Origin: Robiginitomaculum sp.
Lineage (GTDB): Bacteria > Pseudomonadota > Alphaproteobacteria > Caulobacterales > Maricaulaceae
Reading direction: 5' to 3'
DNA length: 64,000 nt
Assembly: GCA_016765135.1 (NCBI GenBank)
Contig: JAESQN010000011.1
Span: forward strand, 24,240-88,239
The notes below the pieces were generated by a model, which did not search any database, was not told the DNA's origin, and saw only the letters and a list, made by a program, of their open reading frames with translations. The number at the start of each line of letters is the position of its first letter. Positions within the stretch are counted from its first letter, which is position 1. A program made the position numbers and the translations under genes. Below are positions 27,160 through 37,700 of the stretch, in pieces.

Positions 27160-28122
27160 CTACAAATTAAATACGCGTTTCGGACTTAACCGTCCGGCCC
27201 GCGCCTCACACAGGGCAATTTCTGCATCTTCAAATGTCGCCAAAACCATCCGGCTGGCGTCCTGTCCTCCGATAATTCGGGGCCCCTTAATTTGGGAATG
27301 GAACACCGCCTTCAAACTGGCAAATGCTGAAGGGTGCAGGACGATTGCCCGTCCTTGCTTCAGGTCGAACCGCTCATTTTCGTTAACGGCCAGCACCGGG
27401 ATGTCGTCCAGTGCGGTCGAAAGCGGGAGCAGGGCTTCCATTGCGCGGGCCTTATGGCGCAAATCTTCCAGCGCGTCCAGTGAAAAAGATGCATCTTCTG
27501 CGAACGGCCCAACCCGTGTACGGCGCAGGGTTTTGACGCTACCCTCCGTCCCCAGCGCAAAGGCCATATCGCGGGCCAAGGAGCGTATATATGTCCCCTT
27601 ACCGCAATCTACGCGGAGTATGGCCGTATCGTTATGTACGTCCAATACTTCCAACCCGTCAATTTGCACCAGACGCGGCTTCATTTCAGGCTCCTCCCCG
27701 GCCCGCGCCAGATCATAGGCCCGCTTGCCGTCTATTTTGATGGCGGAAAATTTTGGCGGTATCTGGCTGATCTCGCCCATAAAGCTCGGCAATATATCCG
27801 CGATCTGTTGTCCGGTAGGGCGCACATCCGAAACGGCTACCACCGCACCCTCCGCGTCCAGCGTATCGGTGCGCTCACCCCATTTGATCTCGACCTCATA
27901 GGTTTTCCTGGCCTCAACCAGATAAGGCATGGTTTTGGTAGCCTCGCCCAGGGCAATGGGCAATATACCCGTAGCCAACGGATCCAACGTACCGCCGTGA
28001 CCAGCCTTCTGTGCCTGATACAACCAACGCACCTTGCCCACCGCCTGGGTCGAGGTCATGCCGAGCGGTTTGTCAAAATTCACCCAACCGTGCACCGGGT
28101 TGCCTTTTTTTCGTCGTGCCAT
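27160..28122 (-). CDS. truB: tRNA pseudouridine-55 synthase
   Basis: Isomerises U55 in the tRNA T loop. The 320-residue protein shows [14 protein letters not shown], the catalytic Asp in [22 protein letters not shown] and a C-terminal PUA-like tail. TAGGA precedes the start. It leads truB-rpsO-pnp; the usual upstream infB-rbfA genes are absent, since the next gene is divergent. Confidence 0.96.
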   Translation of the reverse strand: MARRKKGNPVHGWVNFDKPLGMTSTQAVGKVRWLYQAQKAGHGGTLDPLATGILPIALGEATKTMPYLVEARKTYEVEIKWGERTDTLDAEGAVVAVSDVRPTGQQIADILPSFMGEISQIPPKFSAIKIDGKRAYDLARAGEEPEMKPRLVQIDGLEVLDVHNDTAILRVDCGKGTYIRSLARDMAFALGTEGSVKTLRRTRVGPFAEDASFSLDALEDLRHKARAMEALLPLSTALDDIPVLAVNENERFDLKQGRAIVLHPSAFASLKAVFHSQIKGPRIIGGQDASRMVLATFEDAEIALCEARAGRLSPKRVFNL

Positions 28123-28299
28123 ATGCGTTCCTATATTTGTAGCGCGTCCATTAGCGTAAAATTAAAGGTTTGCTAACCTCTATTTTCAACTCATTAACAA
28201 CCGCGTTTTTTCACGAGATTTTTAGCTCAGTGTGTTTCTATGTCTCAAATCATTGAGACCATATTGTGCCCATGTCGGGAATGGTCGAAAATTACGGGG

Positions 28300-29268
28300 A
28301 TGCTTGTGAGACGGAGTACTATAATAACGCTGGGCGCGTCTGCCGCCTTTGGTGTTTTAGCCATTATTATGGCACGCGGCTTCATTGATGGCGCGGTCAA
28401 CACACAAAATGCACAATTACGCGCAAACATGACCGTGGCGCCTATTCCAAAGCCGAAAGTCAGGACGGTTCCGGTGATCGTGGCTGATATGCAATTGATG
28501 CCAGGAGAACCTGTGACCACGCAAAGCGTCACTCTTGTCCAATTTCCTATATCGTCTGTGCCCGAAGGTAGTTTTGGCGCATATGAGGAATTGTTTACAG
28601 AACCTGAAAACCCTGCGGTGGCCTTGACGCAAATCGTACGCGGCGAGCCTATATTAGCCTTCAAAATAAGTGAACCTGGCGGGCGTGCTTCGCTCTCGGC
28701 TGCTTTGGCAGATAATATGCGGGCGGTGTCTATCCGCGTCGATGATGTTAGCGGTGTAGCCGGGTTTGTCAGGCCCGAAGATCGGGTGGACGTGGTTTTG
28801 ACCCGCGAAATTGAGCCAAAAACTATCTCGCGCTATGGGAAAAGCACGGGCAACGAGCCAGTGTTTGTGGCAGAATTATTGTTGCAAGACGTAAAGGTTC
28901 TGGCTGCAGACCAGACATCTCATACTGGCAGTATTACAAACCCCAACAGTGATGGGCCGAAATTGGCTAAAACCATCACCTTGGAAGTCAGCCCAGTGCA
29001 GGCACAAAAATTGGCTTTGGCCAAATTTGTCGGCACTATGTCTCTGGCGCTTCGCGCTCCCCGCTCCACCGAGCGGATCAATGCGAAAGCGCTCAGAACC
29101 GCTGATCTGACCGGAAGCCAGCCTGCGCCGCGCCAGACTATACGTAGAAAAGCACCTGTCAGCCAAACCGCTAAGGTCGTTGTTGTACGCGACGACGGAC
29201 AACCTCGTCTGGTCAATGTTTACCGGGATAGGCCCAAACAACAGAATCTTGCCGGGGGGGCACCATAA
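28300..29268 (+). CDS. cpaB: Flp/Tad pilus assembly protein CpaB (RcpC)
   Basis: A ~322-residue periplasmic protein with an N-terminal hydrophobic anchor (STIITLGASAAFGVLAI), a SAF domain (VPVIVADMQLMPGEPV...) and the RcpC-type core (MRAVSIRVDDVSGVAGFVRPEDRVDVVLTR in parts). I place the start at 28300 because the anchor follows immediately; an upstream ATG at 28240 adds 20 residues unlike the family. Its stop overlaps the cpaC start by one base. CpaB cooperates with the secretin channel of the Tad pilus. Confidence 0.88.
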   Translation: MLVRRSTIITLGASAAFGVLAIIMARGFIDGAVNTQNAQLRANMTVAPIPKPKVRTVPVIVADMQLMPGEPVTTQSVTLVQFPISSVPEGSFGAYEELFTEPENPAVALTQIVRGEPILAFKISEPGGRASLSAALADNMRAVSIRVDDVSGVAGFVRPEDRVDVVLTREIEPKTISRYGKSTGNEPVFVAELLLQDVKVLAADQTSHTGSITNPNSDGPKLAKTITLEVSPVQAQKLALAKFVGTMSLALRAPRSTERINAKALRTADLTGSQPAPRQTIRRKAPVSQTAKVVVVRDDGQPRLVNVYRDRPKQQNLAGGAP

Positions 29269-30671
29269 TGAAATATTTACATCAACATTTAACCGGCATG
29301 ACCAAGTTTGTTTTGCCGATTGTCATCCTGTCTATATTTATGTCCGTTAATTTCACCGCCAACGCCAAGTCCTGGGTTGAAGTAAGTGCGGACACGAAAT
29401 CCGTCAGCGCCCAGGTGCTAAAAGACGGCAATATAACTTTGAGGTCTGACGAGGCGTTTTCAGAAGTTCGCGTAGCCAACACCAAAATCGCAGATGTGGT
29501 TGTTCTGACTAACCGGGCGTTTCATATCAACGGCAAAGCTCGGGGTAAAACCAGCGTCATGATTTATGACAGCAAGAAACGTTTGATGGATGTTATAAAT
29601 GTCGAAGTTAATTTGGACATACAGGGTTTGAAAAAGAGCCTGTTTGAGGCCTTTCCCAAAGAGCGGATCGAAGTACGTCGCCTGGCGGGTAAAATCTATC
29701 TGTCCGGCGATGTCTCCACATCAAGGATCGCGGAACAAGCCAGTAAAATCGCAGGTGCCTATGCAGGCACCGAAGACGATGTCACCAGTGGTTTAGTTGT
29801 GCGCGACTCCCATCAGGTTATGTTGGAAGTCAGGTTTGTAGAAGCGACCAGATCAGCCATTAAAGAACTGGGCGTTGGTTTGTTGATACAACAAGCGGGG
29901 CAGTTTTCTGTCGCCAGCGGTGTTGGCGCACTTGGTAGTTCATCCGCCCTGTCAGCTATATTGCAAGACAGCTTTGGCCCGACAAATGTTGATGTCCGTA
30001 TAGACGCATTGGAAGAAAAAGGCGTGATCCGTACCCTGGCAGAACCCAATCTTGTCTCCATGTCCGGTGAAACTGCAAGCTTTTTAGCGGGCGGAGAGTT
30101 TCCCATACCTGTGTCTGGACAAAATGGGCAAATCAGCATCACTTACAGGCAGTTTGGCGTTGGTCTCTCCTTCACGCCAACGGTGCTTGACGACGGGATT
30201 ATCAATCTAAAAGTCAGCCCTGAAGTTAGCCAGCTTGATCCAACCAATTCGGTGCGTGTGGCCGGTGTTGAAGTGCCGGGACTTAGCATTCGCCGGGCTA
30301 GTACCACGGTAGAGCTACGTAATTCGCAAAGCTTTGCCATTGCTGGTTTGTTGCAAAACACTTCAACAAACCGCGCCTCGCAAGTGCCGTGGCTCGGGGA
30401 TGTACCCATACTCGGCGCATTATTTCGCTCGACGCGCTATCAAAACAACGAGACCGAGCTGGTGATCATTGTGACCCCGCGCCTGGTTCAACCTGTGTCT
30501 GATATAAACCAATTGGCCACACCACTAGACGGAAGTACTGGCCCTAGTGAAATCGACTTCTTTTTGGGCGGGCGGATTGACGGGCCGAAAGCCAAAAATG
30601 CGAAGCCAACTTCTCCCAAGACAAAAGCCTCAGCCAGCTTATCAGCCCGCTACGGCCATGTATTAAATTAG
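29268..30671 (+). CDS. cpaC: Tad pilus secretin CpaC (RcpA)
   Basis: A 467-residue outer-membrane secretin: signal peptide, an N-terminal pilus-secretin domain (SVSAQVLKDGNITLRSDEAF), a BON-like segment (LKKSLFEAFPKERIEV), and the secretin core ending VPWLGDVPILGALFRSTRYQ plus ETELVIIVTPRLV. Follows cpaB with a one-base overlap (TAATG). Confidence 0.95.
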   Translation: MKYLHQHLTGMTKFVLPIVILSIFMSVNFTANAKSWVEVSADTKSVSAQVLKDGNITLRSDEAFSEVRVANTKIADVVVLTNRAFHINGKARGKTSVMIYDSKKRLMDVINVEVNLDIQGLKKSLFEAFPKERIEVRRLAGKIYLSGDVSTSRIAEQASKIAGAYAGTEDDVTSGLVVRDSHQVMLEVRFVEATRSAIKELGVGLLIQQAGQFSVASGVGALGSSSALSAILQDSFGPTNVDVRIDALEEKGVIRTLAEPNLVSMSGETASFLAGGEFPIPVSGQNGQISITYRQFGVGLSFTPTVLDDGIINLKVSPEVSQLDPTNSVRVAGVEVPGLSIRRASTTVELRNSQSFAIAGLLQNTSTNRASQVPWLGDVPILGALFRSTRYQNNETELVIIVTPRLVQPVSDINQLATPLDGSTGPSEIDFFLGGRIDGPKAKNAKPTSPKTKASASLSARYGHVLN

Positions 30672-30680
30672 GAAAACACT

Positions 30681-30956
30681 ATGAAACAACAAACCATTTC
30701 TTTGTTCTGTGGCGGGGCCATTCTCGTAATCTTAGGTGGTTGCACCACTGTCCAGCCTGCTCTTGAGGGCCGTTTGGATCCAAATCTTGGAGCTGCAATA
30801 CGTACCAATATACAGACCCAGGCCGTGGCACCTACAGCCAAGCAAAAAGCCAACACCTATATTCCTGCCGATCCAAGCCGAGCGGCACTGGCTCTTAAAA
30901 ATTACCGGGACGGCAATGTGGAAGCGCCCGTGCCTGTCAATTCGAGCGGAAATTAA
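30681..30956 (+). CDS. Short CpaD-like pilus lipoprotein
   Basis: A 91-residue lipoprotein: signal peptide with lipobox LGGC (Cys21) and a mature part DPNLGAAIRTNI, AVAPTAKQKANTYIPADPSRAALALKNYRDG. Position between cpaC and cpaE is that of cpaD, but normal CpaD is over 200 residues; this looks like a short variant that keeps only the membrane anchor and the DP(N)LG..I/NYRDG segments. Confidence 0.75.
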   Translation: MKQQTISLFCGGAILVILGGCTTVQPALEGRLDPNLGAAIRTNIQTQAVAPTAKQKANTYIPADPSRAALALKNYRDGNVEAPVPVNSSGN

Positions 30957-30959
30957 GCC

Positions 30960-31937
30960 GTGTCGGACAAGCCTACAGACGACAACATCCTCGATCTCGT
31001 GCATTTAGCGGACGATGAACTGGTCATTCCTGAGCCAGTTGTAGAACCAGCCAGTGCTGAAATCACCCCGCCCCAAGAAGCGCAGATTTGGGCCTATCTT
31101 GGTGTGGTTGGCGGGGTTGGTGTGACCAGTCTTGCCGTACAAACCGCATGGGAGCTTTCCAAACGTAAGGCGAAAGTTTTGCTGATAGATCTTAATTTCG
31201 AACGCGGCGACTGCGCTGCTTATCTCGATATGCCGCCAAGTCTGAAAATAGCTGAACTTAACAAAGCTGAAGGCCGGATGGACGAAGAGCTGGCCGCAAC
31301 ATTTATCAATCCATATACCAAGCCTGATAATAACCTTGTGCAACACGCCAAGTGTGCGCAAACAACATTGTCTGTTTTTAGTGCTGAAGGTGAACTTGGC
31401 GGTAATGATCAGATATCGCCTATTGCTTTATTGTCTTTTCTGGATTGTGTCAGCGACGGTTTTGATTTTATCATTCTCGACATACCGCCCATGTGGCGGT
31501 CATGGACACAAGCCGCCATAGGTGCTGCCGATAAATTCGCTCTTGTCACCGAAGCCCGTGTCCCGGCTTTGCACCAAGCTCGGAAGCTCGCCAACGACAT
31601 CACTGCTTTGTTGAAATTAAACCAAACACCCGAAATCATACTAAACAAATACGAACGGCGGGCTTTACGGGGCGGGTTAAGCCTTATTGATACCCATAAA
31701 GTTTTAACGGTCAAGACGAGCGCCCAGATATGTGTGGACGATGAAACCCTCCGCGCCGCTATCAATACGGGTACGCCACCCGGTACACTAAAACCAAACA
31801 GCCGTTACACAAAATCCGTTCACCAACATGTACAAAACTGGCTGGGGCTTTCCAGGGCCGTCAAGCAAAAAGCTAAATATATCAGGCAAAAAGTCAAACC
31901 TATCAGGCAAACAGAAAGACGGGCTGCAAGACAATAA
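30960..31937 (+). CDS. cpaE: CpaE/TadZ-like ATPase of the Tad locus
   Basis: A 325-residue MinD/ParA-like protein starting at GTG 3 bp after the lipoprotein. The P-loop region reads GVVGGVGVTSLAVQ, lacking the usual Walker A lysine, as is often seen in TadZ/CpaE; Asp in LLIDLNFERGD and FIILDIPP give the Walker A' and B equivalents. The C-terminal basic tail (about 40 residues) is unusual. CpaE localises the pilus machine to the pole. No cpaF, tadBC or pilin gene follows. Confidence 0.88.
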   Translation: MSDKPTDDNILDLVHLADDELVIPEPVVEPASAEITPPQEAQIWAYLGVVGGVGVTSLAVQTAWELSKRKAKVLLIDLNFERGDCAAYLDMPPSLKIAELNKAEGRMDEELAATFINPYTKPDNNLVQHAKCAQTTLSVFSAEGELGGNDQISPIALLSFLDCVSDGFDFIILDIPPMWRSWTQAAIGAADKFALVTEARVPALHQARKLANDITALLKLNQTPEIILNKYERRALRGGLSLIDTHKVLTVKTSAQICVDDETLRAAINTGTPPGTLKPNSRYTKSVHQHVQNWLGLSRAVKQKAKYIRQKVKPIRQTERRAARQ

Positions 31938-32014
31938 GAGTGCTTTTAAGTATTCTATTTTTGCATTTCCCAACTTGATCAAAATAGCCTATCCCTAAAT
32001 AAAAAGGGGTAAAC

Positions 32015-32947
32015 ATGGACGTTGAAGCGCTTAACCAGATAAATATAGACCAGATAAATATAGAAATGGGTGGATCGTGGGAATTTGTGCTGGCGGCCAT
32101 GTTGGCTGTGATGATGTTTGCCGTAGCACTTGGTTTGCGGCCCGCACAATTTACGTTTTTTAAAGCCGACCCCAAGCATTATATTGCAGGCGTTGCGGCG
32201 CAAATACTTGGCTTGCCGCTCTTGACCCTTGGTCTGGTGTATCTGCTTGACCCTCTGCCGAGCCTGGCCCTTGGTATGATCTTGGTGGCGGCATGTCCGG
32301 GCGGTAATATCTCTAATATTTTGACATTATTTGCACGCGGCAATACGGCTTTATCCGTATCCTTAACCGCGACCTCCAGCCTTGCAGCGGCCTTTATTAC
32401 GCCCATATCCATCTTGTTCTGGCTGTCCCTTTATCCCCCGACCCGGTCTTTACTGACATCCATCAATTTTGATGTGTGGGCTTTTTTGATGCAAACATTG
32501 CTGATTTTAGCATTGCCCATATTATTGGGCATGTTAGTAGCGTGGAAAGCTGCGAAACTGGCGGCGCGCATACAAAAGCCTTTGGCGCTCATAAGCGCCA
32601 GCCTGTTGATACTGCTCATCCTGTTCGGGTTTTTTAAATACCGGGATATAATTCCGCAAATATTCTTGTTGGTTTTACCTTTAGTGATTATTCACAATGC
32701 CTTTGCCTTGGTACTGGGTTATTTTAGTGGTTTAATTACCAAGGCAGACATTCCGACCAGGCGGGCTTTGACATTTGAAGTGGGTATCCAAAATTCCGGG
32801 CTGGCCTTTGTCATATTGGTAACACAGCTTTCCGGCCTGGGCGGAGCGGCGGTACTTGTTGCCACATGGGGATTATGGCATATAATCGCAGGCGGCGTAA
32901 TTATCGGGTTTTTCAAATTTTCAGACAGGAGATTAGGGCATGTATGA
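32015..32947 (+). CDS. Bile acid:sodium symporter (BASS/SBF) family transporter
   Basis: A 310-residue protein with about 9-10 membrane helices and the family signatures ACPGGNISNILT and EVGIQNSGLAFVI. Start at 32015; an internal ATG giving MGGSWEFVLAAML (32066) is an alternative. Family members import organic anions with Na+. It overlaps the D-aminoacylase-like gene by 8 bp, suggesting the transported compound may be its substrate. Confidence 0.9.
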   Translation: MDVEALNQINIDQINIEMGGSWEFVLAAMLAVMMFAVALGLRPAQFTFFKADPKHYIAGVAAQILGLPLLTLGLVYLLDPLPSLALGMILVAACPGGNISNILTLFARGNTALSVSLTATSSLAAAFITPISILFWLSLYPPTRSLLTSINFDVWAFLMQTLLILALPILLGMLVAWKAAKLAARIQKPLALISASLLILLILFGFFKYRDIIPQIFLLVLPLVIIHNAFALVLGYFSGLITKADIPTRRALTFEVGIQNSGLAFVILVTQLSGLGGAAVLVATWGLWHIIAGGVIIGFFKFSDRRLGHV

Positions 32948-34706
32948 TGTGAAAATAACGGGCGGGCTTATTTATGACGGTAATGGTGGTGAGGCTTATG
33001 CGGCTGATATAGGCATTATTGGCGGTAAAATATCCGAAATAGGCACGTGCTCCGGAGACGCCAAAGAAACCATAGATGCGCACGGGGCTATTGTCACGCC
33101 GGGCTATATTGATCTGCATACCCATTATGACGGCCAAATTTCCTGGGACGAAGAATTAAAACCCTCGGTTAATCACGGGGTCACCACCATTGTCATGGGC
33201 AATTGCGGGGTCGGGTTTGCACCTTGTAGAGAGGCCGACCACGAAAAATTGATCCGCCTTATGGAGGGTGTTGAAGACATTCCCGGTACGGCATTGGCTG
33301 AGGGTCTGACATGGGACTGGGAAAGCTTTCCCGAATATATGGACGCTCTGGACGCCCGCCCGCACACAGTGGACTTCCTGGCTATGGTGCCCCATGATCC
33401 GCTACGGGTTTATGTGATGGGTGATCGGGCCGTTTATAATGAACGGGCCACTGACGATGATATTGCACAAATGCGGGCCTTAACCCACGAAGCTTTAGCG
33501 GCCGGTGCGGTAGGTTTTTCAACCGGACGCTCCGATGCCCACCGTAGCGCTGACGGTGAATGGACGCCTACCAGCGAAGCCCACCCGTCAGAGTTGGCGG
33601 GTATTGCCAATGCCTTTACGGATTTCGATTATGGCGTCCTACACGCGGTCAATGATTTTGACCAAGAGCGTCCTGGCGACCAATTTGACAAAGAGTTTGA
33701 CATTCTGGAAACCTTTTTCCGCGCCGCCCCTGGTCACAAGGCTTCCATGACATTGATGCAGCGCGATCTGGTTCCGGATCATTGGCGCAAGATCATTAAA
33801 CGCGCCGAGGATTTGCAAAAAGACGGGGTTGATTTACGCTTGCAAGCTGCACCGCGCGGTATCGGTCTGTTCCTTGGCTTGCAATCCACTTTCCATCCCC
33901 TGATGGCTTTCCCCAGCTATATTGAAATTGCGGATTTATCTTTTGAAGACCGAGTTAAGCATTTACGGGATCCGGCTCTGAAAGCTAAAATGCTGGCGGA
34001 AAGACCCGTGAAACTGGCGGGGAGCGGTACATCCGTCCCGCCCATGACCGACACCATGATCGCCATGACCGAACAGATTGCTGGCAAAATGTTCAAACTG
34101 TCCCCGGATGGTTCTGGAAAAGCCAATTACGAACAAGGCTATGCAAGCTCCGCCGCCGCAGAAGCGGCCAACAAAGGCGAAACCGTCTGGTCTGTGCTGT
34201 ATGACTGGATGCTGGAAGACGGTGGCAAGGCCCTAATCTATTTCCCGATTTATAATTACACCGACATGAATTACGATGCAGTACACACGATGATGACCCA
34301 CCCGCTCGCATTGCCCGGCCTTACGGACGGCGGTGCCCATGTTGGCTATATTTGTGATGCCAGCTTCCCGACATATTTGTTGTCCTATTGGACACGCGAT
34401 AGAGACAGCAAGAAAATATCCGTGGCCCGCGCCGTGCAAATGCTCAGCGCAGACGGTGCGGACTATCTCGGCCTGTCAGATCGGGGTCGGATTAAAGTCG
34501 GTTTGAAAGCCGATATCAATATTATTGACTATGAAGGACTTTCGCTCGGCGTGCCCGAGATGGTCAAAGACCTGCCCGCTGGCGGTCAGCGCCTCCTGCA
34601 ACCCGTTAGCGGTTATAAAGCCACATTGGTCAACGGTCAGCAGGTCGTCATAGACAACCAGGTCACCAAAGCCCGCCCTGGTCGCCTGGTTAGAATGGGC
34701 CGGTAA
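32940..34706 (+). CDS. N-acyl-D-amino-acid deacylase-like amidohydrolase
   Basis: A 588-residue amidohydrolase-superfamily enzyme: N-terminal beta sandwich (VKITGGLIYDGNGGEAY), metal His pair in GYIDLHTHYDGQISW, the MGNCGVGFAPCR motif with the Cys that binds metal in D-aminoacylases, DGGAHVGYICD near the C-terminus, and a final ADINIIDYE strand. Predicted cytoplasmic hydrolase of N-acyl-D-amino acids or related amides. Start overlaps the transporter by 8 bp. Confidence 0.88.
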   Translation: MYDVKITGGLIYDGNGGEAYAADIGIIGGKISEIGTCSGDAKETIDAHGAIVTPGYIDLHTHYDGQISWDEELKPSVNHGVTTIVMGNCGVGFAPCREADHEKLIRLMEGVEDIPGTALAEGLTWDWESFPEYMDALDARPHTVDFLAMVPHDPLRVYVMGDRAVYNERATDDDIAQMRALTHEALAAGAVGFSTGRSDAHRSADGEWTPTSEAHPSELAGIANAFTDFDYGVLHAVNDFDQERPGDQFDKEFDILETFFRAAPGHKASMTLMQRDLVPDHWRKIIKRAEDLQKDGVDLRLQAAPRGIGLFLGLQSTFHPLMAFPSYIEIADLSFEDRVKHLRDPALKAKMLAERPVKLAGSGTSVPPMTDTMIAMTEQIAGKMFKLSPDGSGKANYEQGYASSAAAEAANKGETVWSVLYDWMLEDGGKALIYFPIYNYTDMNYDAVHTMMTHPLALPGLTDGGAHVGYICDASFPTYLLSYWTRDRDSKKISVARAVQMLSADGADYLGLSDRGRIKVGLKADINIIDYEGLSLGVPEMVKDLPAGGQRLLQPVSGYKATLVNGQQVVIDNQVTKARPGRLVRMGR

Positions 34707-34718
34707 AACCCCAAAAAT

Positions 34719-34755
34719 ATTCCCCGGCTATTCCCCGGCTATTCCCTGGCTATTC
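34719..34755. repeat. 11-bp tandem repeat across a stop codon
   Basis: About 3.4 copies of ATTCCCCGGCT (third copy with C to T) lie between the convergent amidohydrolase and TonB-like genes; the TonB-like TAG (34750-34752) falls inside the array. Confidence 0.85.
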
Positions 34756-37700
34756 TATGTTAAAGGTGAATTTGGTTTCGAGATTCTGGCTGGATACCGC
34801 TTCACCATTGACCGTTTTTGGTGCAAATTTGACTTTCTGGGCCGCTTTGATAGCGGATTTTTCGAAAACCCTTTTAAAGCGCCCGGCCCCAATAACATCT
34901 TTAGTCGTGACGTTTGTCACCGTGCCATTGGCGTCCACATCATAAACAACTACCACTGTCGTATTTTTATCATGCCCGCGCCGGATGGCAATGTTGGGAT
35001 ATGTGGCGGCTGCAGAAGATGTTTTCTTGGCTTCAACAATTAAATCGGGTTTGGGTTCCGGTTCTATCGGTGCCTCGATTTTAAGGGGTGCAGGTGTCAA
35101 ACTGGCTTCCAGTACAGCTTCTGGCTCGGCTGCTGGTCTTTCCGCTACGGGTGTTTGCGTAACCCTTGCATTGTCTAACTCGCTTAACAGTGCCCCGGTG
35201 ATTTTTCCAGATACTTCCAAGCCAAAAACCTCCTCAAAACTATTGATGGCACTTGCAGTATTGGTATCCAAGAGACCATTGGGTTCGCCTTGGTAAAACC
35301 CAAGTGTTTGTAATTTACTTTGTACATCCTTAGTCAATTCAGAGAATTGGGGAGGGGTGGGTTCAGGTAGGCTCTGTTTTTCAGATACAAGCGGGGTTTC
35401 CAATGAAACTTCCGGCTCTGGTTTTTTTATCTCTGTAGCTTTTGGCTTGGCTGGTAGAGACACACTTTTTTCTGCAGGAAGTTTCTTCTCAGAAGGCTGT
35501 TTTTCCGGCCGCTTTTTCGCGGAAGGTTTCGTTGCAGGGACAGCTATCTCCACCGGCTTTTCTTCGGTGTGTATTTTCGGTACTTCTTGTGACGGAATAC
35601 TTAATGAAGCCTCTTCTACAGGCGCAGGCTCTTGTACTGGTTCAGTTAGGGGGGCTTCCATGTCGAATAGCCCGCCTAGCTTTGGTGTAAAAAAAACACC
35701 TTCCACTTCATACACATTTACACCGAGTACCGGAACGGTTCTTGTCGTACTGCGTGGCAAAACGGGGCGTTTTACCGCGTTCTCCGCTAATTGCAGGATA
35801 GGTTTTTCATCCACCAGATATTCCGGTGTAGGCACTAATGTTACGGCGAGCTGCGTATCAATTGTCTTTTTTTTTAAGACATTATCACCTTGTTGTGCAG
35901 TGGTGATGGCGGCTGGCAAAACGGCTTGGGTCTCAATACGCGTTTTTTCCACACTCGCTACCTGTTGCGCGGCTGGCTTGGATGACAAGATGTTGACCAA
36001 ACCTATACCAGCCACAGAGGCAAGCAAGACTGCAGACAGGCCAACAACCATTTTACGGGACTTACCGTCTTCATCTTCTTCATGACCGCCGTCTAAATCA
36101 TCTTCATCTAAATCAGATGTAAGCAAATCTTTCTCGTCTGTTTTACTGACCAGTTTTACACTTGTCGCCTCGGTCTGGGATTGCTCCGGCTTTGCATCTT
36201 TATCTAGATCTATTTCAACGCCGGCAGAACTTTCCACGACTTGTGCCTCAACCTGTGTTTCAGGTTGTGGTTCCTTTTCGCCTATTTCAGCTACGGCATT
36301 ATCATCCGTGGAGGCGGTAGCCGCCTCTGTAGACATCTCTGCGGATATCTCTGGGGATATCTCTGGGGATATCTCTGGGGATATCTCTGGGGATATCTCT
36401 GGGGATATATTGTCATCATGATCCCGGCGAAACAAATTTTTAAATTTGGACATCAAGCCGTCTTCTGTATCGGCATCCATAATCAAAGCCGTACCACTTA
36501 CACCACTAGCCAGAGCTGCGGATTTTACAACACTACCGCTCTTCAATTCCGGCTCAGCCGTCAGGATATCAACCATGCTCTCAACATTATCCGGTGTAAT
36601 TTTTTGTGCTTTCAGGTGCTTGACCCGCGCCCGCAATTTTTTTGCTAAAGCACGAGATTCTTGAAGAAGCGTATGGTTGTCAGCAATCAAGCCGTCCGTT
36701 TGGCGTAGGGTATTACCTGCCTCGGCACGCACGGCACTGGCGTCTTTCAAGTTCACGCTGGCCGCACCTAATGTGTTTTTAACTTGCTCTAAAGCCGAGC
36801 GGGCAGACATTTGCGCCGCCTCGGCCCGGTCTTTTTGTGTCGTCAGTTCTTGGGACTGTTGCTGGGTAGCGCTTAATTGCCGCTGCAAGGACTGTACACC
36901 ATCCTCAGCCTCTTGCGCCGCAATCCGCAGTTCATTGGCTTTGGCAATTGCGGCTTTTGCAGTTGCTTCCGCATCACTAAGGGCGGCACTGGCCTTTTGC
37001 GCTTGATTGGCGGCCTTGACGGTTTGCTTTTGTTGTTCTGATAAGTCTTTTTCCAATTGTTTATAGTGGTCCTTGGCGACCTGCTCCGCTTGTTGTCGCT
37101 TTAGGCTTTCCGTCTGGCTTTCCAAAACCTTGCGCTCAGCTAAAGTAAATGTCCGCTTGGCATGTGTCTCGATTTCATTTTGGGATTTTACAAAATCTTC
37201 AGCTTTTTTAGACCGTTGGATCAGATCATCAGCCCTGTTTTCAAAGGTGCGAATAGCGTCTTTGGTGCCAGCCAACTCCGTATCCATACGTTCAATATCG
37301 GCGCGGCACTGTGCTTCCAGTTGGCGGGCCTGTTCTTCGCGCTGCGCCAACTCTGCCAATCGCGCCTGCTCTAGCAGGCGGGCTTCTTCCGCTTTGCGTT
37401 CGGCTTCTTTGCGTTTTTCTTCCGCACGCCTGGCAGCCTCGGCCTTGACCAAAGCCTCTTCGGTACGCTTGGCTTTGGCAATGACGTCTTGTTCCATTTT
37501 ATGGGCGGCTTCAGCTAATCTGGCGGCTTCCAAAGCCCGTTGCTCGGCAGCCTGTTTTGCCTCATGTGCCCGGCGCATGTCCGCAGATGACGCTTCGGCA
37601 GCCAAGCGGGCTTGCGCGGCTAGGCGCTCAACTTCGCTTTGTTGCGCTTCTGGGGGTGTGTCAGAGCCACCAAACCGCCCAAACAATCCACGCTTGGACT

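Noticed and set aside
36340..36410. CRISPR-like repeat array
   Set aside because: Units are 12 bp, directly adjacent, without spacers, and in frame within a coding sequence.
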